Below are positions 1 to 12,373 of a DNA stretch of 64,000 nucleotides, in pieces. This DNA is from Yersinia massiliensis (lineage in GTDB: Bacteria > Pseudomonadota > Gammaproteobacteria > Enterobacterales > Enterobacteriaceae), in assembly GCF_003048255.1 (NCBI RefSeq), contig NZ_CP028487.1:1-64000 (forward strand), given 5' to 3'. Every line of letters begins with the position of its first letter. The first letter of the stretch is position 1. The translations under genes and the position numbers were made by a program. The notes under the pieces were generated by a model. It had not been told where the DNA came from. It saw only the letters and a list, made by a program, of their open reading frames with translations, and did not search any database.

Positions 1-1392
1 GTGTCACTTTCGCTTTGGCAGCAGTGTCTTGCCCGATTGCAGGATGAGTTACCTGCCACAGAATTTAGTATGTGGATACGCCCATTGCAGGCGGAACTGA
101 GTGACAATACTCTGGCGCTTTACGCACCTAATCGCTTTGTGTTGGACTGGGTCCGCGATAAGTACTTAAACAACATCAATGGCTTACTCAATGATTTTTG
201 TGGTAGCGAGGTTCCCTTACTGCGTTTTGAAGTGGGGAGTAAACCGGCAGTAAGAGCGACACAGAGTCATCCAGTCACAGCCAGCGTTAGTGCGCCTGTT
301 GCACCCGTTACCCGTAGCGCACCTGTGCGCCCGAGTTGGGACAGTTCGCCTGCGCAACCTGAACATTCTTATCGTTCGAATGTTAACCCGAAGCACACAT
401 TTGATAACTTCGTTGAGGGTAAATCGAACCAGCTGGCCCGTGCAGCAGCACGTCAGGTGGCGGATAATCCGGGCGGAGCCTATAACCCGTTGTTCCTTTA
501 TGGTGGGACAGGCTTGGGTAAAACTCACCTGTTACATGCTGTGGGGAATGGCATCATGGCCCGTAAAGCCAATGCCAAAGTGGTGTACATGCATTCAGAG
601 CGTTTTGTGCAAGATATGGTTAAAGCCTTGCAGAACAACGCGATAGAAGAGTTTAAGCGCTATTATCGTTCGGTTGATGCATTATTAATCGATGATATTC
701 AGTTCTTTGCCAATAAAGAGCGTTCTCAGGAAGAGTTTTTCCATACGTTTAATGCCTTGCTGGAAGGTAATCAGCAGATCATCCTAACGTCAGATCGCTA
801 CCCAAAAGAGATCAATGGTGTAGAGGATCGTCTTAAGTCGCGGTTTGGTTGGGGCCTGACGGTCGCTATTGAGCCGCCAGAACTGGAAACTCGCGTCGCG
901 ATCCTGATGAAGAAAGCGGATGAAAATGACATTCGTTTACCGGGTGAGGTGGCGTTCTTTATTGCCAAGCGTCTGCGTTCTAACGTGCGTGAGCTGGAAG
1001 GGGCATTGAATCGTGTGATCGCGAATGCCAATTTTACCGGCCGAGCCATCACCATTGATTTTGTTCGTGAAGCGCTACGTGACTTACTGGCATTACAGGA
1101 AAAGCTCGTTACTATCGATAATATTCAAAAGACTGTCGCTGAATATTATAAAATTAAGGTCGCTGACCTGCTCTCCAAACGGCGTTCACGTTCGGTCGCC
1201 CGCCCGCGCCAAATGGCGATGGCGTTGGCGAAAGAGCTAACCAACCATAGCCTTCCAGAAATCGGCGATGCGTTTGGGGGCCGCGACCATACCACGGTGT
1301 TGCACGCTTGCCGCAAGATTGAGCAATTGCGTGAAGAAAGTCACGACATCAAAGAAGATTACTCTAACCTAATCAGAACATTATCCTCCTAG
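1..1392 (+). CDS. dnaA: Chromosomal replication initiator DnaA
   Basis: 463-aa protein starting with GTG at the first base of the window, so its promoter and ribosome site lie outside. DnaA is the AAA+ ATPase that binds DnaA boxes at oriC, opens the duplex and loads DnaB helicase. Visible features: N-terminal domain I ([15 protein letters not shown]), a variable Pro/Ser/Ala-rich linker at about residues 80-130, Walker [10 protein letters not shown] near residue 168, Walker [10 protein letters not shown], and the C-terminal DnaA-box-binding helix-turn-helix with signature [15 protein letters not shown]. Length is normal for enterobacteria. It heads the dnaA-dnaN-recF-gyrB cluster, with dnaN four bases downstream, so co-transcription is expected. 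Confidence 0.98.
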   Translation: MSLSLWQQCLARLQDELPATEFSMWIRPLQAELSDNTLALYAPNRFVLDWVRDKYLNNINGLLNDFCGSEVPLLRFEVGSKPAVRATQSHPVTASVSAPVAPVTRSAPVRPSWDSSPAQPEHSYRSNVNPKHTFDNFVEGKSNQLARAAARQVADNPGGAYNPLFLYGGTGLGKTHLLHAVGNGIMARKANAKVVYMHSERFVQDMVKALQNNAIEEFKRYYRSVDALLIDDIQFFANKERSQEEFFHTFNALLEGNQQIILTSDRYPKEINGVEDRLKSRFGWGLTVAIEPPELETRVAILMKKADENDIRLPGEVAFFIAKRLRSNVRELEGALNRVIANANFTGRAITIDFVREALRDLLALQEKLVTIDNIQKTVAEYYKIKVADLLSKRRSRSVARPRQMAMALAKELTNHSLPEIGDAFGGRDHTTVLHACRKIEQLREESHDIKEDYSNLIRTLSS

Positions 1393-1396
1393 CGCT

Positions 1397-2497
1397 ATGA
1401 AATTTATCATTGAACGTGAGCATCTGTTAAAACCGCTGCAACAGGTCAGTAGCCCGCTGGGTGGACGCCCTACGTTACCTATTTTAGGTAACTTGTTGCT
1501 GCAAGTGACGCAAGGCGCTTTGCGCCTAACCGGAACCGATCTGGAAATGGAGATGGTGGCCTGTGTTGCGCTGTCTCAGCCCCATGAGCAGGGTGCAACC
1601 ACGGTGCCTGCAAGGAAGTTTCTTGATATCTGGCGTGGTTTGCCGGAAGGGGCTGAAATTACCGTCGCATTAGATGGTGATCGCCTATTGGTGCGCTCAG
1701 GACGCAGCCGTTTCTCGTTGTCCACGCTACCGGCGATAGATTTCCCGAATCTGGATGACTGGCAAAGTGACGTTGAATTTACGTTGCCGCAAGCCACGAT
1801 GAAGCGCCTGATTGAGTCAACACAGTTCTCAATGGCCCATCAGGATGTGCGCTATTACTTGAACGGCATGCTGTTTGAGACTGAAGGCGAAGAGTTGCGC
1901 ACTGTTGCTACCGATGGCCACCGTCTGGCGGTATGTTCAATGCCGATAGGTCAGTCGTTGCCGTCACATTCGGTTATCGTGCCGCGTAAAGGCGTGATGG
2001 AATTGGTCAGATTATTGGATGGCGGCGATACACCACTGCGCCTGCAGATTGGCAGCAACAATATCCGCGCCCATGTCGGTGACTTTATTTTCACTTCCAA
2101 GCTGGTTGATGGTCGTTTCCCTGATTATCGCCGCGTATTGCCGAAGAATCCCGACAAAACGCTGGAAGCTAGCTGTGATTTGCTGAAACAAGCTTTCGCA
2201 CGAGCGGCAATATTATCGAACGAGAAGTTTCGTGGCGTTCGGCTCTATGTTAGCCAAAATCAGCTCAAGATCACGGCCAATAACCCTGAACAGGAAGAAG
2301 CCGAAGAGATCCTCGACGTCAGCTACGATGGGGCAGAAATGGAGATCGGTTTTAACGTCAGCTATGTGCTTGATGTGCTCAATGCCCTGAAGTGCGAAGA
2401 TGTCCGTCTGCTACTGACTGATTCGGTGTCCAGTGTGCAGATTGAAGATGGGGCAAGTCAGGCGGCGGCCTACGTTGTCATGCCAATGCGGTTGTAA
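1397..2497 (+). CDS. dnaN: DNA polymerase III beta subunit (sliding clamp)
   Basis: 366-aa protein, the length of E. coli beta clamp. It forms a ring dimer that tethers polymerases and other replication and repair enzymes to DNA. The start MKFIIEREHLLKPLQQVSSPLGG and the C-terminus YVVMPMRL are diagnostic; the C-terminal MPMRL lines the peptide-binding groove used by clamp partners. Translation begins four bases after the dnaA stop, which implies coupling. Confidence 0.98.
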   Translation: MKFIIEREHLLKPLQQVSSPLGGRPTLPILGNLLLQVTQGALRLTGTDLEMEMVACVALSQPHEQGATTVPARKFLDIWRGLPEGAEITVALDGDRLLVRSGRSRFSLSTLPAIDFPNLDDWQSDVEFTLPQATMKRLIESTQFSMAHQDVRYYLNGMLFETEGEELRTVATDGHRLAVCSMPIGQSLPSHSVIVPRKGVMELVRLLDGGDTPLRLQIGSNNIRAHVGDFIFTSKLVDGRFPDYRRVLPKNPDKTLEASCDLLKQAFARAAILSNEKFRGVRLYVSQNQLKITANNPEQEEAEEILDVSYDGAEMEIGFNVSYVLDVLNALKCEDVRLLLTDSVSSVQIEDGASQAAAYVVMPMRL

Positions 2498-2666
2498 TAT
2501 TCGGGCTACCTTACCTGCTTTTTTGCGATTGGGCAGTGTTCGCCAACCTCACGGATATTCAGTACGATCCGGTGGTGGTGCGCTGGCTACACGCAAATGG
2601 TCTGCGATGATAACGCCTTGGATAGTTCGATTACTTTGATAGTTCGATAATGAAGAAATTTGCAGC

Positions 2667-6186
<3,520 letters not shown>

Positions 6187-6221
6187 TCTGCGGGTAAGAT
6201 AAGCGGTCAGAAATCCAGAGC

Positions 6222-6256
6222 AGGAAACTGTCTCTGGATTTTTTTTGCCTGCTGAT
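6222..6256 (+). terminator. Rho-independent terminator after gyrB
   Basis: AATCCAGAG (6222-6230) pairs with CTCTGGATT (6242-6250). The stem extends through CAG/CTG around a GAAA tetraloop with one bulged T, and an eight-T run follows. Placed 36 bp after the gyrB stop, it closes the dnaA-gyrB cluster. Confidence 0.9.
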
Positions 6257-6369
6257 TGCTGCATTCAGGATGATTTTGTCATCAGCGATGTACCGCGCAC
6301 AGACTTACTGGTATTTGAGCGCTGAATCGCGTTAGCATGGGGTATTGGTTAAATAAATCTGAGGACCTT

Positions 6370-7179
6370 ATGGCTATTGAATTGATCGCTATCGATATGG
6401 ACGGCACGTTACTGAATCCGCAGCATGAAATCACCCCACGGGTTAAGCAGGCGATTGATGCTGCTCGCGCGAAAGGGGTTTGCGTGGTATTGGCCACCGG
6501 CCGGCCTTATATTGGGGTCCAACGTTACTTACGTGAGCTGAACATGGAAAATAGCGGCGATTATTGCATTAGCAATAACGGTGCACTGGTCCAAAAAGCC
6601 GCGACAGGTGAATGTATTTTACAGGAAACCCTCAGTTTTGAGGATTATCTCTATTTCGAGGCTTTATCGCGTGAGATGGGGGTTAGTTTCCAAGCGTTTG
6701 ATTTTGATACCTTATATACGGCAAACAAAGATATCAGCAAATACACGCTACATGAGGTGTTATTAACCGGCATCCCCTTGAAGTACCGGGCTGTGGAAGA
6801 GATGGATCCGACATTACGTTTCCCGAAAGTGATGATGATTGATGAGCCAGAAAATCTGGACCGTGCATTAGCGATGATGCCTGCCGAGGCTTTTGAGCGT
6901 TTCACCATCATGAAAAGTGCGCCTTTCTACTTGGAGATTCTGAGTAAGCGTGTTGATAAGGGAACGGGAGTGAAAATGCTGGCTGAGCATTTAGGTATCG
7001 CACAAGAAAATGTGATGGCATTAGGTGATCAAGGCAATGATATTGCGATGGTTAATTATGCTGGCGTGGGGGTGGCGATGGGGAATGCGATCCCTGAGCT
7101 AAAAGAGATTGCCCAGTTTATTACCGCGACGAATAGTGAGGATGGGGTGGCGGTGGCGATTGAGGAGTTTGTTATTTAG
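6370..7179 (+). CDS. yidA: HAD-superfamily sugar phosphatase YidA
   Basis: 269-aa Cof-type (HAD IIB) phosphatase. YidA of E. coli acts on small sugar and organic phosphates such as erythrose-4-phosphate and alpha-glucose-1-phosphate. Motif I is AIDMDGTLL with nucleophile Asp9, motif II is VLATGRP, and motif IV is MALGDQGNDIAMV near the C-terminus, with a C2 cap between. The start at 6370 is chosen because GAGGA sits at 6361-6365 with correct spacing; the reading frame extends upstream to 6337 without a ribosome site. Its position after gyrB is as in E. coli. The inverted-repeat element at 7195 follows the stop at once. Confidence 0.93.
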   Translation: MAIELIAIDMDGTLLNPQHEITPRVKQAIDAARAKGVCVVLATGRPYIGVQRYLRELNMENSGDYCISNNGALVQKAATGECILQETLSFEDYLYFEALSREMGVSFQAFDFDTLYTANKDISKYTLHEVLLTGIPLKYRAVEEMDPTLRFPKVMMIDEPENLDRALAMMPAEAFERFTIMKSAPFYLEILSKRVDKGTGVKMLAEHLGIAQENVMALGDQGNDIAMVNYAGVGVAMGNAIPELKEIAQFITATNSEDGVAVAIEEFVI

Positions 7180-7194
7180 GTTTGGATCATGCGT

Positions 7195-7819
7195 TTTGGT
7201 GATCGGTTCGGTTGAGGACTGGATCTTGTTTCGGTTGATAGGCGTTCTGCGGTCACTTTAACCTCGTCGCCTCAACCGAGTCGGGCCGCAGGGCGGCGGC
7301 CCAACACCCGCGCCTTTGCGCGAAATATTGCCCTTCGGGTAAACCTCCTACGTCTTTCGGCTAACGAGCCAGCGCGATTCGCATCCATGCTCAAGCGCGC
7401 TTTTCGCGGCCGTCCATGGCCGCTCACTCTACCCTCTATCCTCGTCGGCAATTTTTCTGATTGCGCTCAACGTCAAAAGCCAAAAGCCAAAAAATCATGG
7501 TGTTGACCTTGAAGTTTAAAAGCACATTTGAGCTGCCGAGTGAAGAGAGAAGGCAAGGAAAACGGGCAGGACGCCCGTTTTAGGCGCCATGAGCAGGGAT
7601 GCGAATAAAGCCGTCCGTCAGCCGAAACGATAAGTGAGGGAACCTGCGAAGCAGGCAAGCGATGCGTGCGCAAGCGCGGGTTTCCAAAGGGGCCACGCTC
7701 ATGGCCCATTTGGCGGTTGAGGCATCAGAGGTAAGGTAAACACTGAAGCTATAACAACCGAACCGATCACCAAACAAAACAACCAGAATCACCTGCAAAG
7801 CAGACAACCGATCACCAAA
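7195..7819. repeat. Non-coding element with 20-bp terminal inverted repeats (copy A)
   Basis: Fills the whole yidA to cyclodeaminase gap (7180-7820). The left end TTTGGTGATCGGTTCGGTTG (7195-7214) is the exact reverse complement of 7755-7774, and a second partial right end (CAACCGATCACCAAA) lies at 7805-7819. The body is GC-rich with several small palindromes and no plausible gene; short open frames here lack ribosome sites and known domains. Long parts recur in reverse orientation at 31638-32390: for example 7617-7680 matches 31857-31920 almost base for base, and the GCGCGAAATATT and GGCAATTTTTCTGATTGCGCTCAA stretches recur in part. It looks like a miniature, non-autonomous mobile element or a mosaic intergenic repeat. 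No target-site duplication was evident. Confidence 0.75.
7559..7581. terminator. Bidirectional terminator-like hairpin inside repeat copy A
   Basis: AAAACGGGC (7559-7567) pairs with GCCCGTTTT (7573-7581) around a five-base loop, with A and T tracts at the outer ends, so it could terminate transcription in both directions between yidA (+) and the minus-strand gene ending at 7821. The matching stretch of copy B does not have this hairpin. Confidence 0.45.
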
Positions 7820-7820
7820 T

Positions 7821-8759
7821 TTATCCCCCCAAAACCCCCTTCACTATCTGCACATCCTGAACCCCTAACCCCGTTAAATCCGCTAACGTAAACTGTTGAT
7901 CATCATCCCTGAAAGAGATATTTTGCGCCAAAACAACCCCGATCTCCGTCAACGTGTGGTGCGCTAAAAGCTGCTGCTGGAAAGCAGAGGAAATCTCGCC
8001 AAACTCAGTACATTGCACCCATGAATCCACCAAAATTTTATCGGCCTTTGCCACCAATTCAGGGGCTAATTCATGTTTGCCCGCGCCATCGGCACCAACG
8101 GCTGTAATATGCGTACCGGGCTGAATATCCGCAGCTTGTAAAATCGCCTCACGGCTGGGGGTGGTGGTTACGATAAACTGGCAGTGACTGGCAAGTTCAG
8201 CGGCATCTTGCGTCGTATTGACCTCAAAACCTTCTGTTTGCGCAAATTGCCGATACTCCTCTAATGCCGTTTCACTGCGGCCCCAAACCCATAGCTGGCG
8301 GCACGAAATCACACTTTTCAGGTACATCAGATGCAACCGTGCCTGCATACCGGTGCCGATGATACCGATATTGCGGATATGCGCCGGCGCGCAAAGCTCA
8401 GCCACAATACGCCCTGCCAATGCGGTACGCAGCGCAGTCAGCCAGCCCTCATCAAGCAAAAGGGCTTGCGGCTCACCGGTCTGGGCCGAAAATGCCATCA
8501 TCAACCCTTGATTACTGGCCAGCCCCTGAGCGGGATTATCATAAAATCCACCAGAAACTTTCACCACGAACAGGTCATCACCCTGTAAATAACCACTTTT
8601 AATGCAGCAATCACCATTGGATTGCGCAAAAAGTAAATGCTGAACCGGTGGCATCTGCACCTGCTTTTGGCTAAACGCAATAAAACCCTGTTTGAGCAAC
8701 AACGTGATGGTATCTGCATTAAACTTGTCGAGAATTTGTTGCTTGTTCAGGGTTATCAT
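7821..8759 (-). CDS. Ornithine cyclodeaminase / mu-crystallin family NAD(P)-dependent oxidoreductase
   Basis: 312-aa member of the OCD/mu-crystallin family. Visible: the Rossmann nucleotide-binding loop GIIGTGMQARLH in mid-protein, and the family motif GADGAGKHEL (usual form GADxxGKxEL). The family includes ornithine cyclodeaminase, alanine dehydrogenase, ketimine reductases, EutC-like proteins and iminosuccinate reductase (BhcD). The ATG at 8759 overlaps the stop of the upstream dehydratase gene by four bases, so the two are translationally coupled. That pairing points to reduction of an imine or keto product released by the dehydratase, rather than to true ornithine cyclodeamination. The exact substrate cannot be read from sequence. 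Confidence 0.85.
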   Translation of the reverse strand: MITLNKQQILDKFNADTITLLLKQGFIAFSQKQVQMPPVQHLLFAQSNGDCCIKSGYLQGDDLFVVKVSGGFYDNPAQGLASNQGLMMAFSAQTGEPQALLLDEGWLTALRTALAGRIVAELCAPAHIRNIGIIGTGMQARLHLMYLKSVISCRQLWVWGRSETALEEYRQFAQTEGFEVNTTQDAAELASHCQFIVTTTPSREAILQAADIQPGTHITAVGADGAGKHELAPELVAKADKILVDSWVQCTEFGEISSAFQQQLLAHHTLTEIGVVLAQNISFRDDDQQFTLADLTGLGVQDVQIVKGVLGG

Positions 8760-9715
8760 TCGCTAACGGCTCCTAAGTATTTTTCCAGCACAATATTTTT
8801 CCCGCACAACACAACTGCGACTTTCTTACCTTGCCATTGTGGTGCCAGCTTCAATGCGGCGGCTAATGCTACACCTGCCGCACCTTCTATCATCCAGCGG
8901 TCAGTACGGGCAATCAAACGCATTGCCTCTTTAATTTCTTGCTCAGTCACTAATACTTTCTGATCGATTAACTGCTGGCACAACGAGAACGTTATTGCTC
9001 CCAGCTCGACGCCGCCAGCGGTGCCATCCGATAAGGTCTCTTGCTCTTCGACTTCTTGAATCTGCCCTTTTTGCAGGCAGGTATACATGCTGGTGGCATT
9101 CGCAGGCCAGCAACCAATCACCTGTGTTTTATCTGAGAGCTTCTTCAATACCGTCGCAATGCCAGAAATCAGGCCACCGCCACCAACAGCAACAAACACC
9201 GCATCGAGATCCGGTTGTTGCTCAACCATTTCCATGCCGCAAGTGCCTTGTCCGGCAATAATCTGCGCGTCGTTATAAGGGGAAATATAGGTTTTCCCTT
9301 GCTGCTGTGCGGCGATACCCGCAGCCAACTCTGCATTTAACGCATCCCCAGGTATCAGTTCAATGACACCACCCAATGCGCGGATCGCCTCTAGTTTGAT
9401 GGCGGCGGCTTGTTCTGGTGCATAAATGGTGGATTTAACCCCTGCCAATTTCCCCGCCAGCGCCATTGCCTGACCATGATTACCGGTGGAAGCGGTGATC
9501 ACCCCTTGCTGACGCTGCTCGTTCGTTAACAACCGCAGCTTATTACTGGCACCACGAAATTTAAATGAACCCGTGTGTTGCAGATGCTCACATTTGAGAT
9601 AGATGTCGCAACCACTGTGTTGCGACAGTAACGGGCTGAATTCCAGTGGCGTCACTCTCACTTGTGGCCGTAATACTTGGTGGGCCTCTTTGATGGCCTC
9701 AAATAATGTATTCAT
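8756..9715 (-). CDS. PLP-dependent serine/threonine dehydratase family protein (EutB/BhcB-like)
   Basis: 319-aa fold-type II PLP enzyme. The PLP lysine is in GSFKFRGASNKL, the substrate loop is STGNHGQAMA, and the phosphate-binding loop is VGGGGLISGIA. The C-terminal ring-nitrogen motif reads LCGKNIVLEKYL, with Cys in place of the Ser usual in catabolic threonine deaminases (SGGN); hydroxy-amino-acid dehydratases of the EutB type resemble this from memory. No ACT regulatory domain is present, so it is not biosynthetic IlvA. It is coupled to the downstream cyclodeaminase-family gene and preceded by a YheO-type regulator. Best guess: elimination of water and ammonia, or formation of an imine, from a beta-hydroxy amino acid such as 3-hydroxyaspartate. 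Confidence 0.82.
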   Translation of the reverse strand: MNTLFEAIKEAHQVLRPQVRVTPLEFSPLLSQHSGCDIYLKCEHLQHTGSFKFRGASNKLRLLTNEQRQQGVITASTGNHGQAMALAGKLAGVKSTIYAPEQAAAIKLEAIRALGGVIELIPGDALNAELAAGIAAQQQGKTYISPYNDAQIIAGQGTCGMEMVEQQPDLDAVFVAVGGGGLISGIATVLKKLSDKTQVIGCWPANATSMYTCLQKGQIQEVEEQETLSDGTAGGVELGAITFSLCQQLIDQKVLVTEQEIKEAMRLIARTDRWMIEGAAGVALAAALKLAPQWQGKKVAVVLCGKNIVLEKYLGAVSE

Positions 9716-9734
9716 CTTGATTCCTTAAAATTCT

Positions 9735-10346
9735 TCAGCAGTTTTTTATTGTTTTCAGCTGGTTATAAACAGTCGCTCGGCCGATGCCCAGGATTTTTGC
9801 GACGTAACCTGCCGCATTCTTGCCGTTAAAGGCCCCTTGCCGGTAGAGCGCTTCGATGAGTTTTCGGCGGTGAACGTTATTCAGTGTTGCTAAGGTTAGC
9901 TGCTGTTGTTGCAGCCAGTGATGGGTATAAGTATTGATACGCTCCTGCCAGTCGTCCTGAAATAACACCTCTGGCTGAGGCTGTAATTGATGGCCTGATA
10001 GGAACATGTCCAGCGCCGCTTTGGCACTTTCAAATACGGTAATATCTAAATTGATGCACATTAGCCCGATAGCTTGCCCATGGTCATCGCGCAGCACGGT
10101 ACTGATCGAGCGGAGCTGGCGGCCATCCCAGTTACGTTTCTGGTATGGGCCAATCACTTGCGAATGCTGATCAAATTGCAGCTCGCTGAGATTGGAGTCT
10201 TCGCCTAATTCACGCTGCGAATAGTTATTGGCGATATAAACCAGCGTCTGGCTGGCTAAATCATGGATAGCGACTTCCGCATAGGGGGAAAAAAGGGTCG
10301 CAACGGCATCGGCAATGGGTTGGTATCGGCTAAGCATGGGTCGCAT
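9735..10346 (-). CDS. YheO/DauR-type PAS-HTH transcriptional regulator
   Basis: About 203 aa. The N-terminal two thirds is a YheO-like PAS domain (PIADAVATLFSPYAEVAIHDL; GLMCINLDITVF). The C-terminus is a DauR-type helix-turn-helix (GAFNGKNAAGYVAKILGIGRATVYNQLKTI). DauR regulates a D-arginine operon in Pseudomonas that also contains an OCD-family enzyme, which makes local control of the two downstream genes likely. It ends 19 bp before the dehydratase gene, so the three form an operon. ATGs at 10346 and 10337 are both possible starts and neither has a clear ribosome site. The inverted repeat at 10350-10386 sits directly upstream. Confidence 0.85.
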   Translation of the reverse strand: MRPMLSRYQPIADAVATLFSPYAEVAIHDLASQTLVYIANNYSQRELGEDSNLSELQFDQHSQVIGPYQKRNWDGRQLRSISTVLRDDHGQAIGLMCINLDITVFESAKAALDMFLSGHQLQPQPEVLFQDDWQERINTYTHHWLQQQQLTLATLNNVHRRKLIEALYRQGAFNGKNAAGYVAKILGIGRATVYNQLKTIKNC

Positions 10347-10349
10347 CGA

Positions 10350-10386
10350 TTAGAATAAAAAATCTATATTAGACATTTTATTCTAA
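10350..10386. promoter_or_regulatory. Palindromic operator candidate for the YheO-type regulator
   Basis: TTAGAATAAAA (10350-10360) and TTTTATTCTAA (10376-10386) are a perfect 11-bp inverted repeat with a 15-bp spacer. It lies 4 bp upstream of the regulator start, overlapping the probable minus-strand promoter (TCTAATATAGA). Geometry fits a dimeric autoregulator or an operon operator. Confidence 0.55.
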
Positions 10387-10513
10387 ATAGCTACCGCTAT
10401 AGTGATAGCTATTGATCTTGGAAAGCCAGTGATGAGTGTGAGGACCAGAATCTGGCGCGGGTAGTGATATAATCCTGATAAATAACCCAGCTCGTTATAT
10501 CGCCGGAGCCAGC

Positions 10514-11815
10514 ATGATTAGCCAGAAAGATGCTTCTTATCAGGAACAACAGCTTACCTTTGATCCCCGAGGGCATCAGCTCACTAACATCAATGTCTGG
10601 ACACCGGACAGCCAATGGCTGGTGTACGATGTGCGGCCGAATGGTGCGACCTTTAGCGGTTTAACAATTGAGCGAGTGAATTGTGCCACTGGCCATATTG
10701 AGGTGGTCTATCGTGCTCAGCAGGGTGCTCATGTCGGGGTGGTGACGGTTAGCCCAGACCTGCCCGCGCGTTATGTGTTTATCCATGGGCCTGAACATCC
10801 CGATAGCCATTGGCATTATGACTTCCATCATCGGCGAGGGGTGATAGTCGCAGAACCAGATAGAGAGCTGGCGGTCACACTGGATGCCATGGATATCACC
10901 GCACCTTATACACCTGGCGCCTTGCGTGGCGGAACGCACGTCCACGTTTTCAGCCCTGATGGTAGCCGCCTCAGCTTTACTTATAACGATCATGTACTGC
11001 ATGAACTAGACCCCGCGCTGGATTGCCGCAATGTTGGTATTGCCCTGCCGCTGCACGGTGTTAACCCACCCAAACAGCATCCCCGCGAATATGATGGTAG
11101 CCACTTTTGTGTGTTGGTCAGCCGGACGACGCCCAAGCCGCAGGCGGGTAGCGATCAAATCAATCGCGCTTATGAAGAGGGTTGGATTGGTACGCAGGGA
11201 TATCTGAAAACAGACGGTACTCGCCAGCGTTGGGCGCTTGCCTTTATTGGCGATACCCTTTCAGCGCAGGGGGAGAAAATCCCTGAAATTTTTATTGCTG
11301 ATTTACCTGAGCATGACCGAGATTATGCTCGTGCTGGCGATGCTCCGCTGGAAGGGACATCCACGACCCTGCCAGCACCCCCTGCGGGCGTTCACCAACG
11401 GCGCGTCACCCATACCGCTGCACGGCGTTTTCCCGGTCTAGCGACCAGTCCGCGCCATTGGCTGCGTGCGTCACCGGATGGCAGCGCCATTGCTTGCTTG
11501 ATGAAAGATGATAATGGCGTTGTGCAGTTGTGGCTGGTTTCCCCTAATGGTGGGGAACCACGGCAACTAACATCCAGCCCGTGGGGCGTTCAATCTGCTT
11601 TTAGCTGGCATCCGCAAGGCCATTGTTTGGCGTTTGTTTGTGATAATAGCGTGATGCAGTGTGATAGCTCGACCGGCCAACTTCAGCGGCTGACGAAACG
11701 CAGTGACATCGCACCTTTAGCGGATGCGGTGGTCTTCTCACCTGACGGCACTCAAATTGCTTTTATGCGGGAAATTGAGGGATTCGCTCAGATTTTTACC
11801 GTCAATGTAGCGTAG
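10514..11815 (+). CDS. yidR: DUF3748 family protein YidR (TolB-like beta-propeller)
   Basis: 433-aa protein related to E. coli YidR. The C-terminal part carries WD40/TolB-like propeller blades (HWLRASPDGSAIACLMKDDN, FSWHPQGHCLAFVCDN, VVFSPDGTQIAFMRE). No signal peptide is seen at the start MISQKDASYQEQQLTFDPRG, so it is probably cytoplasmic. Function is not established. It converges with yidQ with one base between the stops, the same neighbour as in E. coli. Confidence 0.85.
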   Translation: MISQKDASYQEQQLTFDPRGHQLTNINVWTPDSQWLVYDVRPNGATFSGLTIERVNCATGHIEVVYRAQQGAHVGVVTVSPDLPARYVFIHGPEHPDSHWHYDFHHRRGVIVAEPDRELAVTLDAMDITAPYTPGALRGGTHVHVFSPDGSRLSFTYNDHVLHELDPALDCRNVGIALPLHGVNPPKQHPREYDGSHFCVLVSRTTPKPQAGSDQINRAYEEGWIGTQGYLKTDGTRQRWALAFIGDTLSAQGEKIPEIFIADLPEHDRDYARAGDAPLEGTSTTLPAPPAGVHQRRVTHTAARRFPGLATSPRHWLRASPDGSAIACLMKDDNGVVQLWLVSPNGGEPRQLTSSPWGVQSAFSWHPQGHCLAFVCDNSVMQCDSSTGQLQRLTKRSDIAPLADAVVFSPDGTQIAFMREIEGFAQIFTVNVA

Positions 11816-11816
11816 G

Positions 11817-12155
11817 TTATTGCACCGGTGTATCGGCAACGTGAGCTGTTGATTGGTTCTCCGTCTCTGATTGGCGAACACGTTCACGCGGGGAGTTGGT
11901 CATTTTGTCTTCTTTATCTGAGCGCAAATAATCATAGGGTAGCAACAGGGTATCCATTACCGCTGAAAAGGGCAGGTCCACCGCCAACAAGGGGCGCAAC
12001 GCCCAACCGGTATTATCATCTTTCAGCATCGCCACATTGGCTTCCGTGCCTGAGTAGTAACCCTGACTGCTGCTCGTGTGCGTCATAATGCTGGAGCAAC
12101 CGCTGGATAAAAGCAGTGAACAACCGGTAACAAACGGGATAACAGTATTTCTCAT
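11817..12155 (-). CDS. yidQ: YceK/YidQ family lipoprotein (DUF1375)
   Basis: 112-aa small lipoprotein. The signal peptide ends in lipobox LSSGC (Cys at about residue 20), followed by SS, which favours outer-membrane sorting. The core GYYSGTEANVAML and PLLAVDLPFSAVMDTLLLPYD is the YceK/YidQ family pattern. Function is unknown. It lies between yidR and ibpA as in E. coli. The C-terminus (PRERVRQSETENQST) is charged and variable. Confidence 0.85.
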   Translation of the reverse strand: MRNTVIPFVTGCSLLLSSGCSSIMTHTSSSQGYYSGTEANVAMLKDDNTGWALRPLLAVDLPFSAVMDTLLLPYDYLRSDKEDKMTNSPRERVRQSETENQSTAHVADTPVQ

Positions 12156-12373
12156 TGTTTTTCAGCTCTTATCATCATGCTTGGCAGTGACACACCACGA
12201 TTGTCAGGTTTTGTCGTAATTTTTACACTCTCTTACAGACAGTTCTGATGGTTAAAGATTCAATACTATGACGTGATTTAACTTAAGTCTAAGTGATAAC
12301 AGCAAATTTATCGAATGTTAGTAACGGGAAACCCTATAATGGGATTTTTCTCGAAAATTTTTATATTTTTACT

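Noticed and set aside
1..400. Replication origin next to dnaA
   Set aside because: The window begins at the dnaA start codon, no cluster of DnaA boxes is visible, and in enterobacteria oriC lies elsewhere, near mnmG.
2498..2666. A small gene between dnaN and recF
   Set aside because: The only open frame overlaps the dnaN 3' end in another frame and has no domain or ribosome site.
7473..7807. Small open frames inside repeat copy A, and equivalents in copy B (31734-32345)
   Set aside because: No ribosome sites, the frames are not preserved between the two copies, and they overlap palindromes; better seen as non-coding repeat.
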